This document shows, piece after piece, positions 20,264-29,180 of a stretch of DNA of 64,000 nt. The position numbers and the translations under genes were made by a program. How positions within the stretch are numbered: position 1 is the stretch's first letter; every line of letters starts with the position of its first letter. The stretch is from Lucifuga dentata (lineage: Eukaryota; Chordata; Actinopteri; Ophidiiformes; Bythitidae): positions 34,747 to 98,746 of the forward strand of contig VXCM01002059.1 of the NCBI GenBank assembly GCA_014773175.1. The letters run 5' to 3'. The notes under the pieces are model-generated. The model worked only from the letters and a program-made list of their open reading frames with translations. It searched no databases and was not told the origin of the DNA.

Positions 20264-22339
20264 AAAGATTAGGGGATCTGGCAAAAAATAACAGGAAACC
20301 TAAAATATGGTTTTATATTTCCAAAGATGGTTGTCAGAGCAGATAATCTGTATGCAGGTAGATTTATTGAGCATAAACATGCAAAATCACCAGTATGGTC
20401 CTTTAAGATGATCAATATGATTATTTTGATCTAATCCTGCTGTAACTGACAGGAGTTGTGCAGATGACTTTATTTAATGTAACATTTAAATCATTTTCTT
20501 GTTGACCTCTACACTGAGTTGTTATCAGAGATGGTCTTGTGAAAATCATATTGTTGTGAGTGATTGAATGGCGCCCTCTGCAGGTCATACCTGAAATCTT
20601 AAAGGGCAATACCAGAAATTTGGAATGATAATACTTGTATGAATTCCAGGACACCATCAGACTTTCCATTTTAATTTTTAAATCCCAATTCCCAACTTTG
20701 TTACTTAACTTAATAACATTTATAAGTATTAATAAGCCAGTCCAAAACCAGAGGAATAACATAAAAACTTTCTAAATTTAAGAGGTGCTTGCCTATATTT
20801 CAGATCTTAAGATGAGCTTCAATAAGTGATAATTAGGGTTAGTTATTTTGCTCTGTGCAATTATGCAAAGTGTGTAATCCATGTAGTTCGTCTGTAGGAA
20901 AGACAGATAATTCAGTTTTAATGATAAAATATAATAATATAATAAAATTAATATGTATTCTTTGATATATGATTCTGCCTCCACATGCTGGCCTGGCCCT
21001 CGCTGGATTGGTTGAGTCTGTTTATCCCTAATTAGCCTTTCATGAGCCTCATTGGTCTGAAAGATGATGAATGAACATGAATAATCAAATCAGCATGAAT
21101 AATGTATTCCAAACATAGCCACTCATGATTAGACATATTACTCCTCATAGAAAATGCATGCAGTCCAGCAGCTAATGCAACCTTTAGCTCTGTTCATTTG
21201 ATTTGATGTTGATAGGGTTATCAGAAGTGAAGCTTTGTTTTGTACTGTGACCTCAGATGTCTTATGTAGATATAGGCCATGTTTATAATACATAATTATA
21301 ATAAACTTTATATAAACTCATTTACATGTGTTTTCAGTGCGCTGGTGGAATTACATATGAAATTTTCAGGGAAAATTTGGTTTGATTTGGCAGATTTCAT
21401 GTAAGTAGCTTTCTTCTTTCATTCTTTTGTCCTGTTTAGCGGGAGTTCCCTTCCTGATCACTGCTGAGCTCTTTAAGCAGTCCCACCGTCCTGCAGCCTA
21501 CATCGTAGGAGGATCACTCAACTGGTTGTCCAACTTCACCGTGGGCTTCGTCTTCCCTTTCTTACAGGTAAAGGCCCTTTGCTTTTGAAAGGAAAGATTC
21601 TCTGTCAGGGCAGACAAAAACATAAACTACTTCTATGAAACTGCTTCACCTAATTTCTCATAATTCTTTTCTGACAGGTAAATTTTAAAATTACATACTG
21701 GTCATTTGGAATGAGTATCAAAATGAGTTTCTGATCAATCTAGGCACCTTATGATCTAGGCATGCCATAAACCCTACCTGGCTGATAATGCTATCCTAAC
21801 TTCTTTTCTGCATCATACCTGATCTCTGTTTAGGCAAAATTGTGTAAAATTCCATTCATTTCATTTAAATTTACATTCTGTTTTCTGTTGTGATTTCAGC
21901 TGAGATAAACTCTTTCCCTCTTGGAATAAAATGCTTCAGAAATTAGTTGTGGGAAACACTGAAAAGCATTTATCACTCATTTAACCATCACTCTCACTCC
22001 TAATCTTTCTTTCTCTATCCCTCCATCCTTCCCTATCCATCCATCCATCCATCCATCCATCTGTCTGTCACATCCATGCATCAGATGTCAGCTGGGTCTT
22101 ACTGCTACTTGGTGTTTGCCACCATTTGTCTGTCCGTGGCTGTCTACGTCTACATTGTCATCCCTGAAACCAAAAACAAGACCTTCATGGAGATCAGTCG
22201 GATGTTTGCTAAGAAGGAGGCCATCCCAGAGACCCAGAGCCTGATCCACGTGGATCAGCTGAAGCTGAAAAAGATGAATGGCTACGGCGGCCTGGAACAC
22301 GCTTCGCTGGAGTTTGACAGCTCTTCCTCTACTCCTTAG
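6811..22339 (+). CDS. slc2a15a: Class II facilitative hexose transporter (GLUT), likely Slc2a15; 12 exons, 522 aa
   Basis: A sugar facilitator of the major facilitator superfamily, expected in the plasma membrane with 12 helices. Exons: 6811-6855, 10342-10440, 13497-13657, 14747-14871, 15176-15321, 15562-15694, 16825-17012, 19128-19238, 19371-19472, 19753-19828, 21440-21567, 22085-22339. All introns are GT-AG and phases agree throughout. Family signatures seen: [12 protein letters not shown] in TM1; exofacial loop 1 with N-glycosylation sequons NKT and NGT (residues 55 and 62); GRK after TM2; GRF then [12 protein letters not shown] around TM4-TM5; PESPRYLL after TM6; QLSGIDAIWFY in TM7; EKLGRRP after TM8; [14 protein letters not shown] in TM10; [11 protein letters not shown] after TM12. 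The TM10 segment lacks the class I tryptophan, and the TM1, TM7 and PESPRYLL regions are nearest GLUT9/GLUT11. I infer slc2a15 from these class II features and the fgf8a neighbour; slc2a9-like is the alternative. Class II membership is firm, the exact symbol is not. Confidence 0.9.
7554..7595. repeat. (AATAG)n pentanucleotide repeat
   Basis: About eight units of GAATA/AATAG. Confidence 0.95.
7801..7915 (-). repeat. Fragment of an AAGTAC-type dispersed repeat
   Basis: Words such as AGTAAAGTAGAGTCAG and TACTTTACTG in this stretch recall a dispersed fish repeat rich in AAGTACTT, also seen near 17.43-17.56 kb, 27.01-27.55 kb and 30.12-30.21 kb. The match is by eye and loose. Confidence 0.4.
7938..7981. 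repeat. (GT)22 microsatellite
   Basis: Uninterrupted GT run followed by a short GAGA tract. Confidence 0.97.
8286..8365 (+). repeat. Dispersed repeat unit, also present at about 39822
   Basis: TGTGGCACCATTATCTCTAG followed by GAACC, GCACTG, ATGAAG and TGAAATTC recurs at about 39822-39895 with few changes. Two copies in one window show that it is an interspersed repeat. The open frame that runs through it is therefore not a gene. Confidence 0.75.
8383..8464. repeat. Stacked perfect inverted repeats
   Basis: GTCTGTCTTCATCTAC at 8383-8398 is matched by its exact reverse complement at 8421-8436, enclosing ACCTGGG/CCCAGGT. Overlapping its right arm is a 34-base perfect palindrome at 8431-8464 centred on AGATCT. 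Confidence 0.9.
8465..8720 (+). mobile_element. Decayed non-LTR retrotransposon reverse-transcriptase tail
   Basis: The + strand frame gives [20 protein letters not shown], then [16 protein letters not shown] and [20 protein letters not shown]. This is the pattern found at the C-terminal end of fish L2-like LINE reverse transcriptases: a 'S-ESILTFS--WF' helix, a 'L-RIVRTAS' helix and a 'DPSHPA' motif. Only this tail is recognisable. The upstream part of the open frame is unrelated repeat. Family assignment is from memory of the motif pattern. Confidence 0.75.
9081..9111. repeat. Poly-A run after single N
   Basis: About 31 A residues after the N at 9080. It could be a retroelement tail or a poorly resolved homopolymer. 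Confidence 0.8.
10342..10440 (+). CDS. slc2a15a: slc2a15 coding exon 2
   Basis: Residues 16-48, covering TM1 with [10 protein letters not shown], the class II TM1 signature. Acceptor CCTGTAG, donor GTAGGT, phase 0 at both ends. A (CA)n tract begins about 12 bases into the next intron. Confidence 0.93.
11186..11274. repeat. Compound (GT)n(GA)n(GT)n microsatellite
   Basis: Three successive dinucleotide blocks without a break. Confidence 0.97.
11412..11640 (+). mobile_element. Left part of TA-target palindromic MITE (copy 2)
   Basis: Starts TTAAAGGACCAAGTCAGCC and continues through CATTTTGCATGTTCGAGCC, CAATCATTTCCCAAAGCATA, CCTACCTTCCAGACC and GATACTTGAAACGTTCTTGG, matching copies 3 and 8. The right arm is missing. 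Confidence 0.85.
12225..12330 (+). repeat. Dispersed fish repeat with a CATTACCGCCACCTACTGG core
   Basis: The TTCTTCTTCTTCTGG lead and the GCATTACCGCCACCTACTGG word resemble an interspersed repeat common in fish genomes. Recognition is from memory and no second copy lies in this window. Confidence 0.4.
13497..13657 (+). CDS. slc2a15a: slc2a15 coding exon 3
   Basis: Residues 49 to part of 102: glycosylated first exofacial loop (NKT, NGT) and TM2 with the [14 protein letters not shown] segment. Donor GTGGGA after a split arginine codon, phase 2. Confidence 0.93.
14470..14533 (+). promoter_or_regulatory. Duplicated TTTTATGGCTAATCA motif (candidate homeodomain site pair)
   Basis: The same 15 bases occur at 14470-14484 and 14519-14533, 49 bases apart, while the sequence between and around them differs. 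TTTTATGGC resembles posterior Hox sites and TAATCA is a homeodomain core. The repetition is seen directly; the function is inferred. Confidence 0.3.
14697..14738. repeat. (GT)21 microsatellite abutting the exon 4 acceptor
   Basis: The run ends eight bases before exon 4, leaving only ATTTTCAG as acceptor context, so the usual pyrimidine tract is replaced by alternating GU in the RNA. Confidence 0.97.
14747..14871 (+). CDS. slc2a15a: slc2a15 coding exon 4, framed by GT and AC repeats
   Basis: Residues 102-144: GRK loop, TM3, and [10 protein letters not shown] leading into TM4. The acceptor is ATTTTCAG directly after (GT)21, with no normal pyrimidine tract. The donor GTACACAC opens straight into (AC)13. 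The exon is 125 bases, so skipping would shift the frame. Confidence 0.93.
14874..14899. repeat. (AC)13 microsatellite abutting the exon 4 donor
   Basis: The donor is GTACACAC, and the AC run starts at intron base 3. It is complementary to the GT run upstream of the same exon. Confidence 0.97.
15176..15321 (+). CDS. slc2a15a: slc2a15 coding exon 5
   Basis: Residues 144-192: TM4 end, [13 protein letters not shown] loop, TM5 and HELLGK. Ser171 falls where GLUT1 has the sugar-contact Gln161. Donor GTAGTT, phase 0. Confidence 0.93.
15562..15694 (+). CDS. slc2a15a: slc2a15 coding exon 6
   Basis: Residues 193-237: TM6 and the diagnostic [13 protein letters not shown] motif that starts the large cytosolic loop. 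Donor GTCAGT, phase 1. Confidence 0.95.
15997..16514 (+). mobile_element. Full-length TA-target palindromic MITE (copy 3), slc2a15 intron 6
   Basis: Ends are TAAAGGACCATACC (15997-16010) and its exact reverse complement GGTATGGTCCTTTA (16501-16514). Inner arms of about 100 bases are imperfect inverted repeats: CAATAATTTCCAAAGCATA on the left answers TTTGGGAAATGATTATC on the right. No coding capacity. It contains a poly-A with an N at 16123. Confidence 0.92.
16825..17012 (+). CDS. slc2a15a: slc2a15 coding exon 7
   Basis: Residues 237-299: acidic intracellular helices ([11 protein letters not shown]) and the start of TM7, ending GMQLSGIDA. Donor GTAAGG, phase 0. Confidence 0.95.
17431..17565 (+). 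repeat. Fragment of an AAGTAC-type dispersed repeat
   Basis: AAGTACTTTTACTTAATACTC, GAAGTATTTGCACTTCTACT and GAAGTAAAGG resemble the repeat interrupted by a MITE at 27.1 kb. Assigned by eye. Confidence 0.5.
17880..18075. promoter_or_regulatory. Candidate conserved non-coding element, slc2a15 intron 7
   Basis: Complex, non-repetitive and dense in homeodomain cores: TTAATTATTC (17941), AATGATTA and CCGCTAATTAGC (TAATTA at 18048), with a GC-rich centre. The composition differs from the flanking poly-A and GAT repeats. Fgf8-family loci are known to keep enhancers in neighbouring introns. Conservation itself cannot be tested here. Confidence 0.35.
18109..18425. repeat. Imperfect (GAT)n trinucleotide array
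   Basis: Blocks of GATGAT at 18109-18170 and 18245-18425, mixed with GAC and AAT units over about 300 bases. Open frames across it on the minus strand are artefacts. Confidence 0.9.
19128..19238 (+). CDS. slc2a15a: slc2a15 coding exon 8
   Basis: Residues 300-336: [14 protein letters not shown] completes TM7, followed by TM8. Acceptor CCATAG, donor GTAAGA, phase 0. Confidence 0.95.
19371..19472 (+). CDS. slc2a15a: slc2a15 coding exon 9
   Basis: Residues 337-370: [12 protein letters not shown], the GRR loop between TM8 and TM9, and TM9. Acceptor CCTGCAG, donor GTGTGT. Confidence 0.95.
19753..19828 (+). CDS. slc2a15a: slc2a15 coding exon 10
   Basis: Residues 371 to part of 396: short exofacial loop and first half of TM10, ending CIGP. 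Donor GTAAGT, phase 1. A MITE copy begins 28 bases into the following intron. Confidence 0.92.
19857..20405 (+). mobile_element. Full-length TA-target palindromic MITE (copy 4), slc2a15 intron 10
   Basis: Starts TTAAAGAGCAATACTGGC and ends CAGTATGGTCCTTTA, with the shared internal words GCATGTTTGAGCC, CCACCTTCCAGAC, GGTTCATTCCA and ATATAGTCCCAGG. TA flanks both ends. The left terminus is more diverged than in copy 3. Confidence 0.88.
20231..20262. repeat. Poly-T run inside MITE copy 4
   Basis: About 32 T residues at the position where other copies have a GGTGGGTGTATC segment. Confidence 0.85.
21440..21567 (+). CDS. slc2a15a: slc2a15 coding exon 11
   Basis: Residues 396-438: [20 protein letters not shown], then TM11 with [10 protein letters not shown]. 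The class I TM10 tryptophan is replaced, as in other class II members. Donor GTAAAG, phase 0. Confidence 0.95.
22036..22062. repeat. (CCAT)n run before the exon 12 acceptor
   Basis: Six CATC units just upstream of CTGTCTGTCACATCC and the CATCAG acceptor. Confidence 0.95.
22085..22339 (+). CDS. slc2a15a: slc2a15 last coding exon 12 with stop codon
   Basis: Residues 439-522: TM12 ([18 protein letters not shown]), [11 protein letters not shown] and a hydrophilic tail ending in a serine-rich DSSSSTP. An upstream in-frame ATG at 22076 lies in the intron and is not a start. The acceptor follows a (CCAT)n run. Confidence 0.95.
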   Translation: MSAGSYCYLVFATICLSVAVYVYIVIPETKNKTFMEISRMFAKKEAIPETQSLIHVDQLKLKKMNGYGGLEHASLEFDSSSSTP

Positions 22340-23300
22340 ACAAGTTTCAAGTTCTCATTCGGACCGCACACCCAGTGATAATGTCCTTTAATCCACTTAA
22401 CTCTTGATATAGACCTGAACTCAACAGCACCCACCTGGACCCTGCAGGCTCAGGTGGGTTGAGCTGGAATATTCATGTTGGATCACGCTCGGGTTGTAAA
22501 ACATTGCTAAATATACAGCACAATAATATGAAGTGATATTATTTGGAAGTTTAATGAAATTAATGTTTGTCGGATTTGAGCCATTTATAAAGTATTATCA
22601 GCATCTGGAATAACAAATTACAGATGTGGAACAGGAAAAAAATGGGTTGCCAGTTTTCCTCAGATGGCACATATCACAATGGGAAGTTTTTTTGTTTGTT
22701 TGTTTTTTGGGTGTGTGTGTGTATATGTTTACTATGGCACATCAATTTAAAAGTGTCATGTTAGCTTTGTTAGCATTCTTCATTAGAAACTATGGGTACT
22801 GCTAGCTGCAGGTTACCACAGAATTGTATCCATTGTTTAAAGTGCTTTAGAGAATGAGTATGAGACATGAATGAATGAATGAATGAATGAATGATGGTTG
22901 TTATGGTTTTTCAACAGACTCATCCATGTTTTTGGAGTTACATTTAAAAAATAATTTCTTTCATCTTGTCTATATGACAAGGAAGTAATATTGTGCAAAT
23001 TATAATACATACTCCCAGTATTTCTGCATGTATTTGAGTACAGTTGTACATAAGTCCTATTTTTTTGCAAAGGCATATTTCTGGTTATTGTTTCATTTGT
23101 AATTATAAGAACTCCCTATACCAGCTTATAATACTCACAGCATTCTATACTTGTACTGTTAGATATGTACATTTTAAAATACGGTTTGTATTTTGTACAA
23201 ATAGCAATACCAAGTTTGTTTTGAATACATGAAAATATTACCATATTTGATCTGTGTTATTATAGCTGCATAAATTAAACAACATTGTTATACTGTAATT
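22340..23300 (+). other. slc2a15a: Probable 3' UTR of slc2a15
   Basis: AT-rich sequence with an (ATGA)n run at 22868-22892. I found no canonical AATAAA close to the stop. ATTAAA at 23274-23279 is the best candidate poly-A signal, so the end is a guess. Confidence 0.35.
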
Positions 23301-24136
23301 TTATGTGTTTTCTGAACCGTTCATTCATAGTTTGTCATATTTAGCATATTGAATATGAGATTTATTTCACATTAGTACAATTACTTAATTGCACATAGTT
23401 CACAATCTAAATATGTTTTATTAATGTGTGCTAATTACTCAAAATACAGTCAGTATCCAGAATTCAACCAAGACAGATAAATTGTGACTTACGTCTTGCA
23501 TCATTTCCTGTTAATATAAAATAGTAAAGTACATTAATTTCTCTTATCTAACTAGCAAAATAAGGCAAAATCAAAATTAGCTTATACATTGTTGTATAGA
23601 GTGGATTTGGGGTGCAGTCTTTTCAAAGATTATATTGTTGTGAGCCACTTTGGCCACGATTAGGCTAATTAATGCAATGAGAGAGCAGGTTACATGGACC
23701 TATTAGTACAGTCAGTGTTTTGTCTGACTGGACACTATCCATGGTTTAATACCCAAAGTCTCTGCGAACACTTGAAAATACATTTCTGTCTTTTCTTGCT
23801 GTGATGAGAGCTCTTCTGGTTTTTCCTCTTCCTCACTGTTTGTCACTCACACCAACACACACCTACCTCACTGCTGACCCTTGGTGGCCAAAAAAGGAAT
23901 GGCCAGGAACTCAGGAAGTGTGGCCTTTTAGGGGCTTCCCAGCAAAATCATTATTGTTTTCTAATTTGATAATGTAATTAGATCTTCTATGTGGACAACA
24001 GGGGGTCTGTGGCTGTGTTGTATGTGTATCTGGAAGTATGTAGCAGCAATTATTTGGAACAAAGTAAGTGACGTGCTGCATTGTAGGATTTTCCGTCATC
24101 TTTGGAAAACCGTTTTGGATCGCGTCGGGATCTGAT

Positions 24137-24320
24137 CGATAGGGATGGCAATTTCGAATCTTCAAAACAGTTTCGATGCGTTTGAAACACACATTGCTTC
24201 GAAACGTTTCTAAATGTTTCGAAACGTGGTGGTCACGTGACTGATGCTTCCAGTGGCCCCACTTTAAAACCGGAAGTTTCGAACGGCTTCTAAACGTAAA
24301 ATTTAAGGATACTATATATA
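24137..24320. repeat. TTTCGAAAC-rich repeat, possible hAT-derived fragment
   Basis: The stretch starts AGGGATGGCAATTTCGAATC and has several TTCGAAACG words. The AGGGATGGC-type start and the TTTCGAAAC words recall hAT-derived repeats of fish, but no matching right terminus was found. Confidence 0.35.
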
Positions 24321-25081
24321 GAATACTGTGAGTATTAAGATGTTTAAAGAACTTGGTAGAGATAAATGTTCATACAAAGACAAACTTACAAGATGGATTG
24401 CTTCCCGATCTGCAAATCCACAAAGCAGCCGGTGTTGTGCCGAACAAAAGTAAGCTAATGTTTTGTCTGTGTGACTTGATATGCTAAGCTAATAGTATTC
24501 ATTCTACACTGCTTTATCTTTTTTTTTCTTTCTTTTTTTTACATGCAGGATATGTGATTGTCAGAAAATGATAACTAGAACCAGTACCGACCCGTCACCG
24601 GGACGCTAGCCCCTCCTCCCTGATTAGGTTACCGTTTCTGAACTTTCAAAGAGCCCACGCTTATATTGTACTCAGAGATATGGTCATTTTAATCTGGGTG
24701 TGTTATTTTCAGCGTTGTTTTTCAGAAATGGGGGTAATGGTTAAGAGATTTTAAAAGGCTCTTGAGTTTAGTTTAGCTTAGCTTAGCTTAGTTTAGCTTA
24801 GCTTAGCTTAACCTGGTCAGCCGCAGGATGCATTTCTGATCATGGGTCTATGATCAGTATTATAATTCATGTATGATTCTAATAATATAAAAGTTGAAAC
24901 TAGAAACTTATAACTTATAATATTACTTGAAACTATGAAACTTATAAAATGCTACTGCATTTAATTTTCTGATGTTTGCATGATAATTAGAAGGAAAGAA
25001 GTACTTAGCTATGATGCTAATGTGATTATAATATGCTTGTAATGCTGCACAGTGTATTCATGTATCTGCCTGTGCCTGTGT

Positions 25082-25084
25082 CAG

Positions 25085-25116
<32 letters not shown>

Positions 25117-25148
25117 ACACACACACACACAGACAGCTTNTGTGTCAG

Positions 25149-25180
<32 letters not shown>

Positions 25181-25205
25181 ACACACACACACACAGACAG
25201 CTTCA
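25082..25205. repeat. (CA)n microsatellite duplicated around a single N
   Basis: The block from TGTGTCAGACACAC to CACAGACAGCTT occurs twice, on each side of N at 25140. Likely overlapping contig ends. Confidence 0.85.
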
Positions 25206-25296
25206 CACATTCAGCATTGTAATTAATGGCAGTACTTCTGTCCCTAATAAGCATTCTGTAGATCTTTATTGCAGTGTGTCCCTGTGGTCATACAAG

Positions 25297-25298
<2 letters not shown>

Positions 25299-25343
<45 letters not shown>
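25299..25343. repeat. (CT)n microsatellite
   Basis: Uninterrupted CT run. Confidence 0.97.
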
Positions 25344-25347
<4 letters not shown>

Positions 25348-25660
25348 CCCAGTGTCCCTTGTCAAGTGCTGTCACAGGCACTGATGGCATTACAACAAGA
25401 AGAGCGGGACAGTGACAAATGTCCTTTATCAGCGAACAAGGCTGGTGACAAATAGAGCGACAGCAGAGTCACTGAGTAATAAAACTAGATGGATGATGAA
25501 GACATTCACACTCGCTACAATTAAAACCGAGGAAGGGGATCAGGAAAGAGAGCCGCAGTGACGATACAGAGGGAGGAAAGTGAGATGCAGAGAGGTTGAA
25601 CAGCAGGAAAAAATAAAAACAAATACAGGTAAGAAAAATATCATAACTAACAGTTTAAAC

Positions 25661-26141
25661 CAGGGATCCCCAACTGGTGGCCCGTGGGCCAAATGCAGCC
25701 TGCTGATCCTATCTATCAGGCCCTCAGATGACTTCTCAAAAAAAAAAAAAAAAANAAAAAAAAAAAAAAAATCTTGTAATTTAGTTGCACTTATCTCGGG
25801 ATTGCATGGTCATAAAATGTCATGCTTGGACTCATTTTGTTCAGGAGAATCTAAGCTTTCCGAAGATATTCATATATCTCCATTTTATTAAGAAATGGTG
25901 ATTATAAAACACAGCAAACGCTACAACCCTTTACAACCTCTCCGGTTGTAAAGGGTTACATTTAAAAATAAATAAAAATTAGAAAATTGTTTTCCGTTGT
26001 TATCACCAAATGAGAGTAAAAGATCGGGTTGGGTTCAGGGTGGGAAATTGGGAAATGAGGATGATCCGGGTGGAGGGGGGGCTTGGCTTGGCATGCTTGA
26101 GCTAATTTGGCCCTTGGGGAAAAACTAGTTGGGGAACCGTG
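25661..26141. mobile_element. hAT-type MITE with 8-bp target duplication
   Basis: Ends are CAGGGATCCCCAACT and AGTTGGGGAACCGTG, near-perfect inverted repeats of the CAGGG-type hAT terminus. The element is flanked by an exact 8-bp duplication GTTTAAAC at 25653-25660 and 26142-26149, as expected for hAT transposases. About 480 bases, no coding capacity, with a poly-A containing an N at 25755. Confidence 0.95.
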
Positions 26142-26409
26142 GTTTAAACACTTAAGAAGGTGTTAAAGGTGTTCTATGGAGTTATTTGAAGGATATTTGA
26201 AAGAGACAAGAAGTGATATGCACCAGGACATCCTTAAATTTTCACTTTTTTAAGGCTTAATCGTGCTGAATTCTTCCTGTGCAAATATCTCATCTGATTT
26301 CTAATTTTTCACCTTTTCTGTAGATGTTATAATAAAATCTGTCATATTAAATCTTCCCTCACATCAGAATGAAGTTGCTCCTCCTCCCCTTGCCCTCTCT
26401 CTGCTCTTC

Positions 26410-26790
26410 CTCTCAGAGCTGATGATGGTGCGGTGTAAATGCTCTGGCGTATAGCTGATGAATGTGGCACTTCAGCGCGACAGGCTGCAAGAGTTTGTCT
26501 CTTACGACCGGCTCGGCCTATTTTTTATGCTTTAGCACCGTCCTGCCACACAGACGGCGTACATCTCCCTGTCACATAAACATAAATACCTGTGCAGACC
26601 AGCACTTTACAGACATCTGTTCTAAATGTTAATCGCCGCTGCCTTGCCCCGAGGACACAGACGCGGCCACGGTTGCTGGTATGCTAACGTGCTCGGCCAA
26701 TAAGCATCAGGCTGTTTCCAAAGCGAAAAGTTGGTTTCTCCAATAATGACATGTTTATTCTGCCGCGTCATTAAAGTAGGTGAGATGTTG
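26410..26790. promoter_or_regulatory. Candidate regulatory block, complex non-coding DNA
   Basis: A non-repetitive stretch of mixed composition with homeodomain-like and CCAAT-like words (GGCCAATAAGCATC, CTCCAATAATGAC, GTCATTAAAG). It contains no open frame of note. Flagged only because it stands out from the surrounding repeats. Confidence 0.25.
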
Positions 26791-27000
26791 ATTGTGGCCT
26801 TTTTATTCCTCTATGTGTGTGTGTGTGTGTTAGGGTGTTTCCACCTGTTGGCTTTGATGTGTGTCTGCTGGCTGAAATGTTAGGCTGTTGTAAAGGTCAA
26901 AGGTTAATGTTTAGCCATTAATAGTGTCCTAAATTGAGCCAATAATCCTCAAAAGACAGTTTTTGTCTTGTTGCTTTCATCGGGTTTATTATTTTGATTG

Positions 27001-27560
27001 GAGGTGGAAAAAAATGAAGTACATTTACTCAAGTTGTCATTTTAAACACACGTTTGAAGTACTTGTACTTTCATGAGTATTTTGTGCTACTTTACAGCGT
27101 TGGCCAAAAGTATTGCACCCNAAAATTTTTTTTTTTTGTGCGTGTTATAGAGTAAGTATAACTGAAAAAAAACAATAGTCTTTAATAGTGTCAAGTAGGA
27201 AGACACTTTTGACATATTCTTAAGATATGAAGAAGAATACCAATATTATTAGTAGAGATCAAACAGGAAGGATCTTCTGTGAGGTCGGGTCAGAGGTCAA
27301 AAGGTTTTCACGTATTTTCACTGACGTAGAAATATTGTAGTCATAGTACCTACTCTGAAATCCAAATTTAAGTCTAAAGAATAACTGAATATTCTGAACG
27401 AATAATCAACTACTTGTAAAACACCAGTAAATTAATTTTGTTGTTTGGAGTGGTACTTTGGTAAAGTTTACACATAAATACATGGGGGTGCAATACTTTT
27501 GGCCAGCGCTGTACCTATCAGAGGGAAGTATTGTACTTTTATCTCTGTTACTTTTATCTG
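27001..27560 (+). repeat. AAGTAC-type dispersed repeat interrupted by a MITE
   Basis: The left half (AAGTACATTTACTCAAG, AAGTACTTGTACTTTCATG, GTGCTACTTTA) and right half (CAGAGGGAAGTATTGTAC, TGGCTGTAGTTTTGACTTT) read as one continuous fish repeat once the 27095-27511 element is removed. Confidence 0.65.
27095..27511. mobile_element. Tc1/mariner-type MITE
   Basis: Ends are CAGCGTTGGCCAAAAGTATT and its near reverse complement AATACTTTTGGCCAGCGCTG, flanked by TA on both sides (27093-27094, 27512-27513). The CAG(C/T)G...AAAAGTAT terminus and TA target are typical of Tc1-like elements of fish. It has no transposase frame. Confidence 0.93.
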
Positions 27561-28559
27561 ATGGCTGTAGTTTTGACTTTAATTAATATAAGGTTAACTC
27601 ATAAAATATTAGTGTTGGCTTGTAAAACCCTTTTATTTCAGCTTTGTTTTAGCTCAACTGTTTCTTGATGCTGGATTGTTACAGCAGGAAGGAGGAAGAA
27701 GACTCAGCAGGGGAAGAAAAAGGAATATTGGGATATAACCAAAAACAAAATAGATAGAGATAAAATTGTATTGACAATGCAGAGCTGATTGCAGTAACAG
27801 AAACAGGCACTAGAGGGCACTAGTGATGCATTCATACATGCTTGTTGCCTTTTGATGCAGCCTTACAAAAGAAGAAGCAGGTCGATTTTTATTAAATAAC
27901 AGCTTTTCCTTTCAGCTCATTTAAAGTTTGTGTCTCCAGATTTGGCAACACTGCAAAAAAAAAAAAAGTTTGATTATTATTAGAAATGAGGAAAATATTC
28001 TGTGACAATTTCCAGTAGCAAGTAAAGCAAAGTAATGGAAAAAAGTTTTTAAAAGTGAATCAAAATTCCGCCACAGCAAAAATATTATCTGATCTTAAAA
28101 CTAGTACATATAACTTGAATTAAGCATATTTAGCTTCGTATAAGCAAGCAAACATTCAAAATTCAAGTTTTAAAGGCGCTTGAAACTAGATTATTGTGTT
28201 TTAATTGTTAATTTTAGGATGTCTAAAAACAGGACTACAGTCACTTAAGTCTGTAAATCACAAATGATAGCTCAGAAACAGTTTACAGAGTGATTGTGAA
28301 GGATTCAAGTAAAAGTGGATCAAATTTAAATTAAGTGTGGAAGAATTTCCTAAAATCATGCATCATTTTCTTGATTTTAGTACATGGATCTGCCTTATTC
28401 TTTCTTGTTTCAAGATCCTGACACTCTTTTCTAGAAATAACTAATAACAGACACAAGTTTAAATAGTGTCATTGTGATTTTTCAATTTATTTTCTGAAAA
28501 TACGAGTTTTATCACTCAAAAATAGACCAAATTGACTTGGTCGGATGGATATTTTTATA

Positions 28560-29180
28560 GTTTGTGCTTCTCTAAACCCAGAGCCTGGACGAGACGCCTA
28601 TACAGCTTCAGTATGTTTGATCACAGCATTATTGCTCTAAAGGGCCACAACAAAATCATCCAGGCCCTCCTCCATTCACTCCCCTTTCACTGACAAACGT
28701 GGCACAGACATGTTATTACTCTGCTCATTTACGACTTTCAAAAACCCTGAAAACAACAAAGCGCCAATACACAGCCCGGGCCAGCTCAATACGCAAGGTG
28801 GCCTCTCAGTGTCTGTGACCTGACCGGCCCGGGCCCTTCTGTTCTGCAGAGGGAGTTTACCTTGAAACCTATTTGAAGTCATTGTACCCTTGGCAGTTCA
28901 TTGTGTACCGGGCCATCATCTTAACAAGTAGCGACAGTTCGCAACTACCTGTAATGTTGGATCCCCCAACGGCGTTCAAAAGAGAGACCTGAGTGTCTGC
29001 CTCTACGAATAACAATACAACTGTTTCCCAGTTGCGGCCCCTGTGTTTGGTCCCTGTGATCCCACAGCGGGTCTATTGCGCCCCATGAAGGCTCTTTACG
29101 GTCACTTACACACAAAAACACAACAATAGCAGCTTCTTTGGATGCAACATGATTTGTTACCCTGTGACTTGGGCCGGGGT
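28560..29180. promoter_or_regulatory. Candidate conserved non-coding block
   Basis: About 600 bases of complex, moderately GC-rich DNA without repeats, between AT-rich flanks. Words include TTTGATCACAGCATTATTG, GAAAACAACAAAGCGCCAAT and CCATTCACTCCCCTTTCA. No coding exon could be made from it. Regulatory role is inference from texture alone. Confidence 0.3.

Noticed and set aside
22076..22084. ATG at 22076 as a start for the last transporter exon
   Set aside because: The exon is internal to the GLUT fold and begins after the CATCAG acceptor, and the phase matches exon 11.
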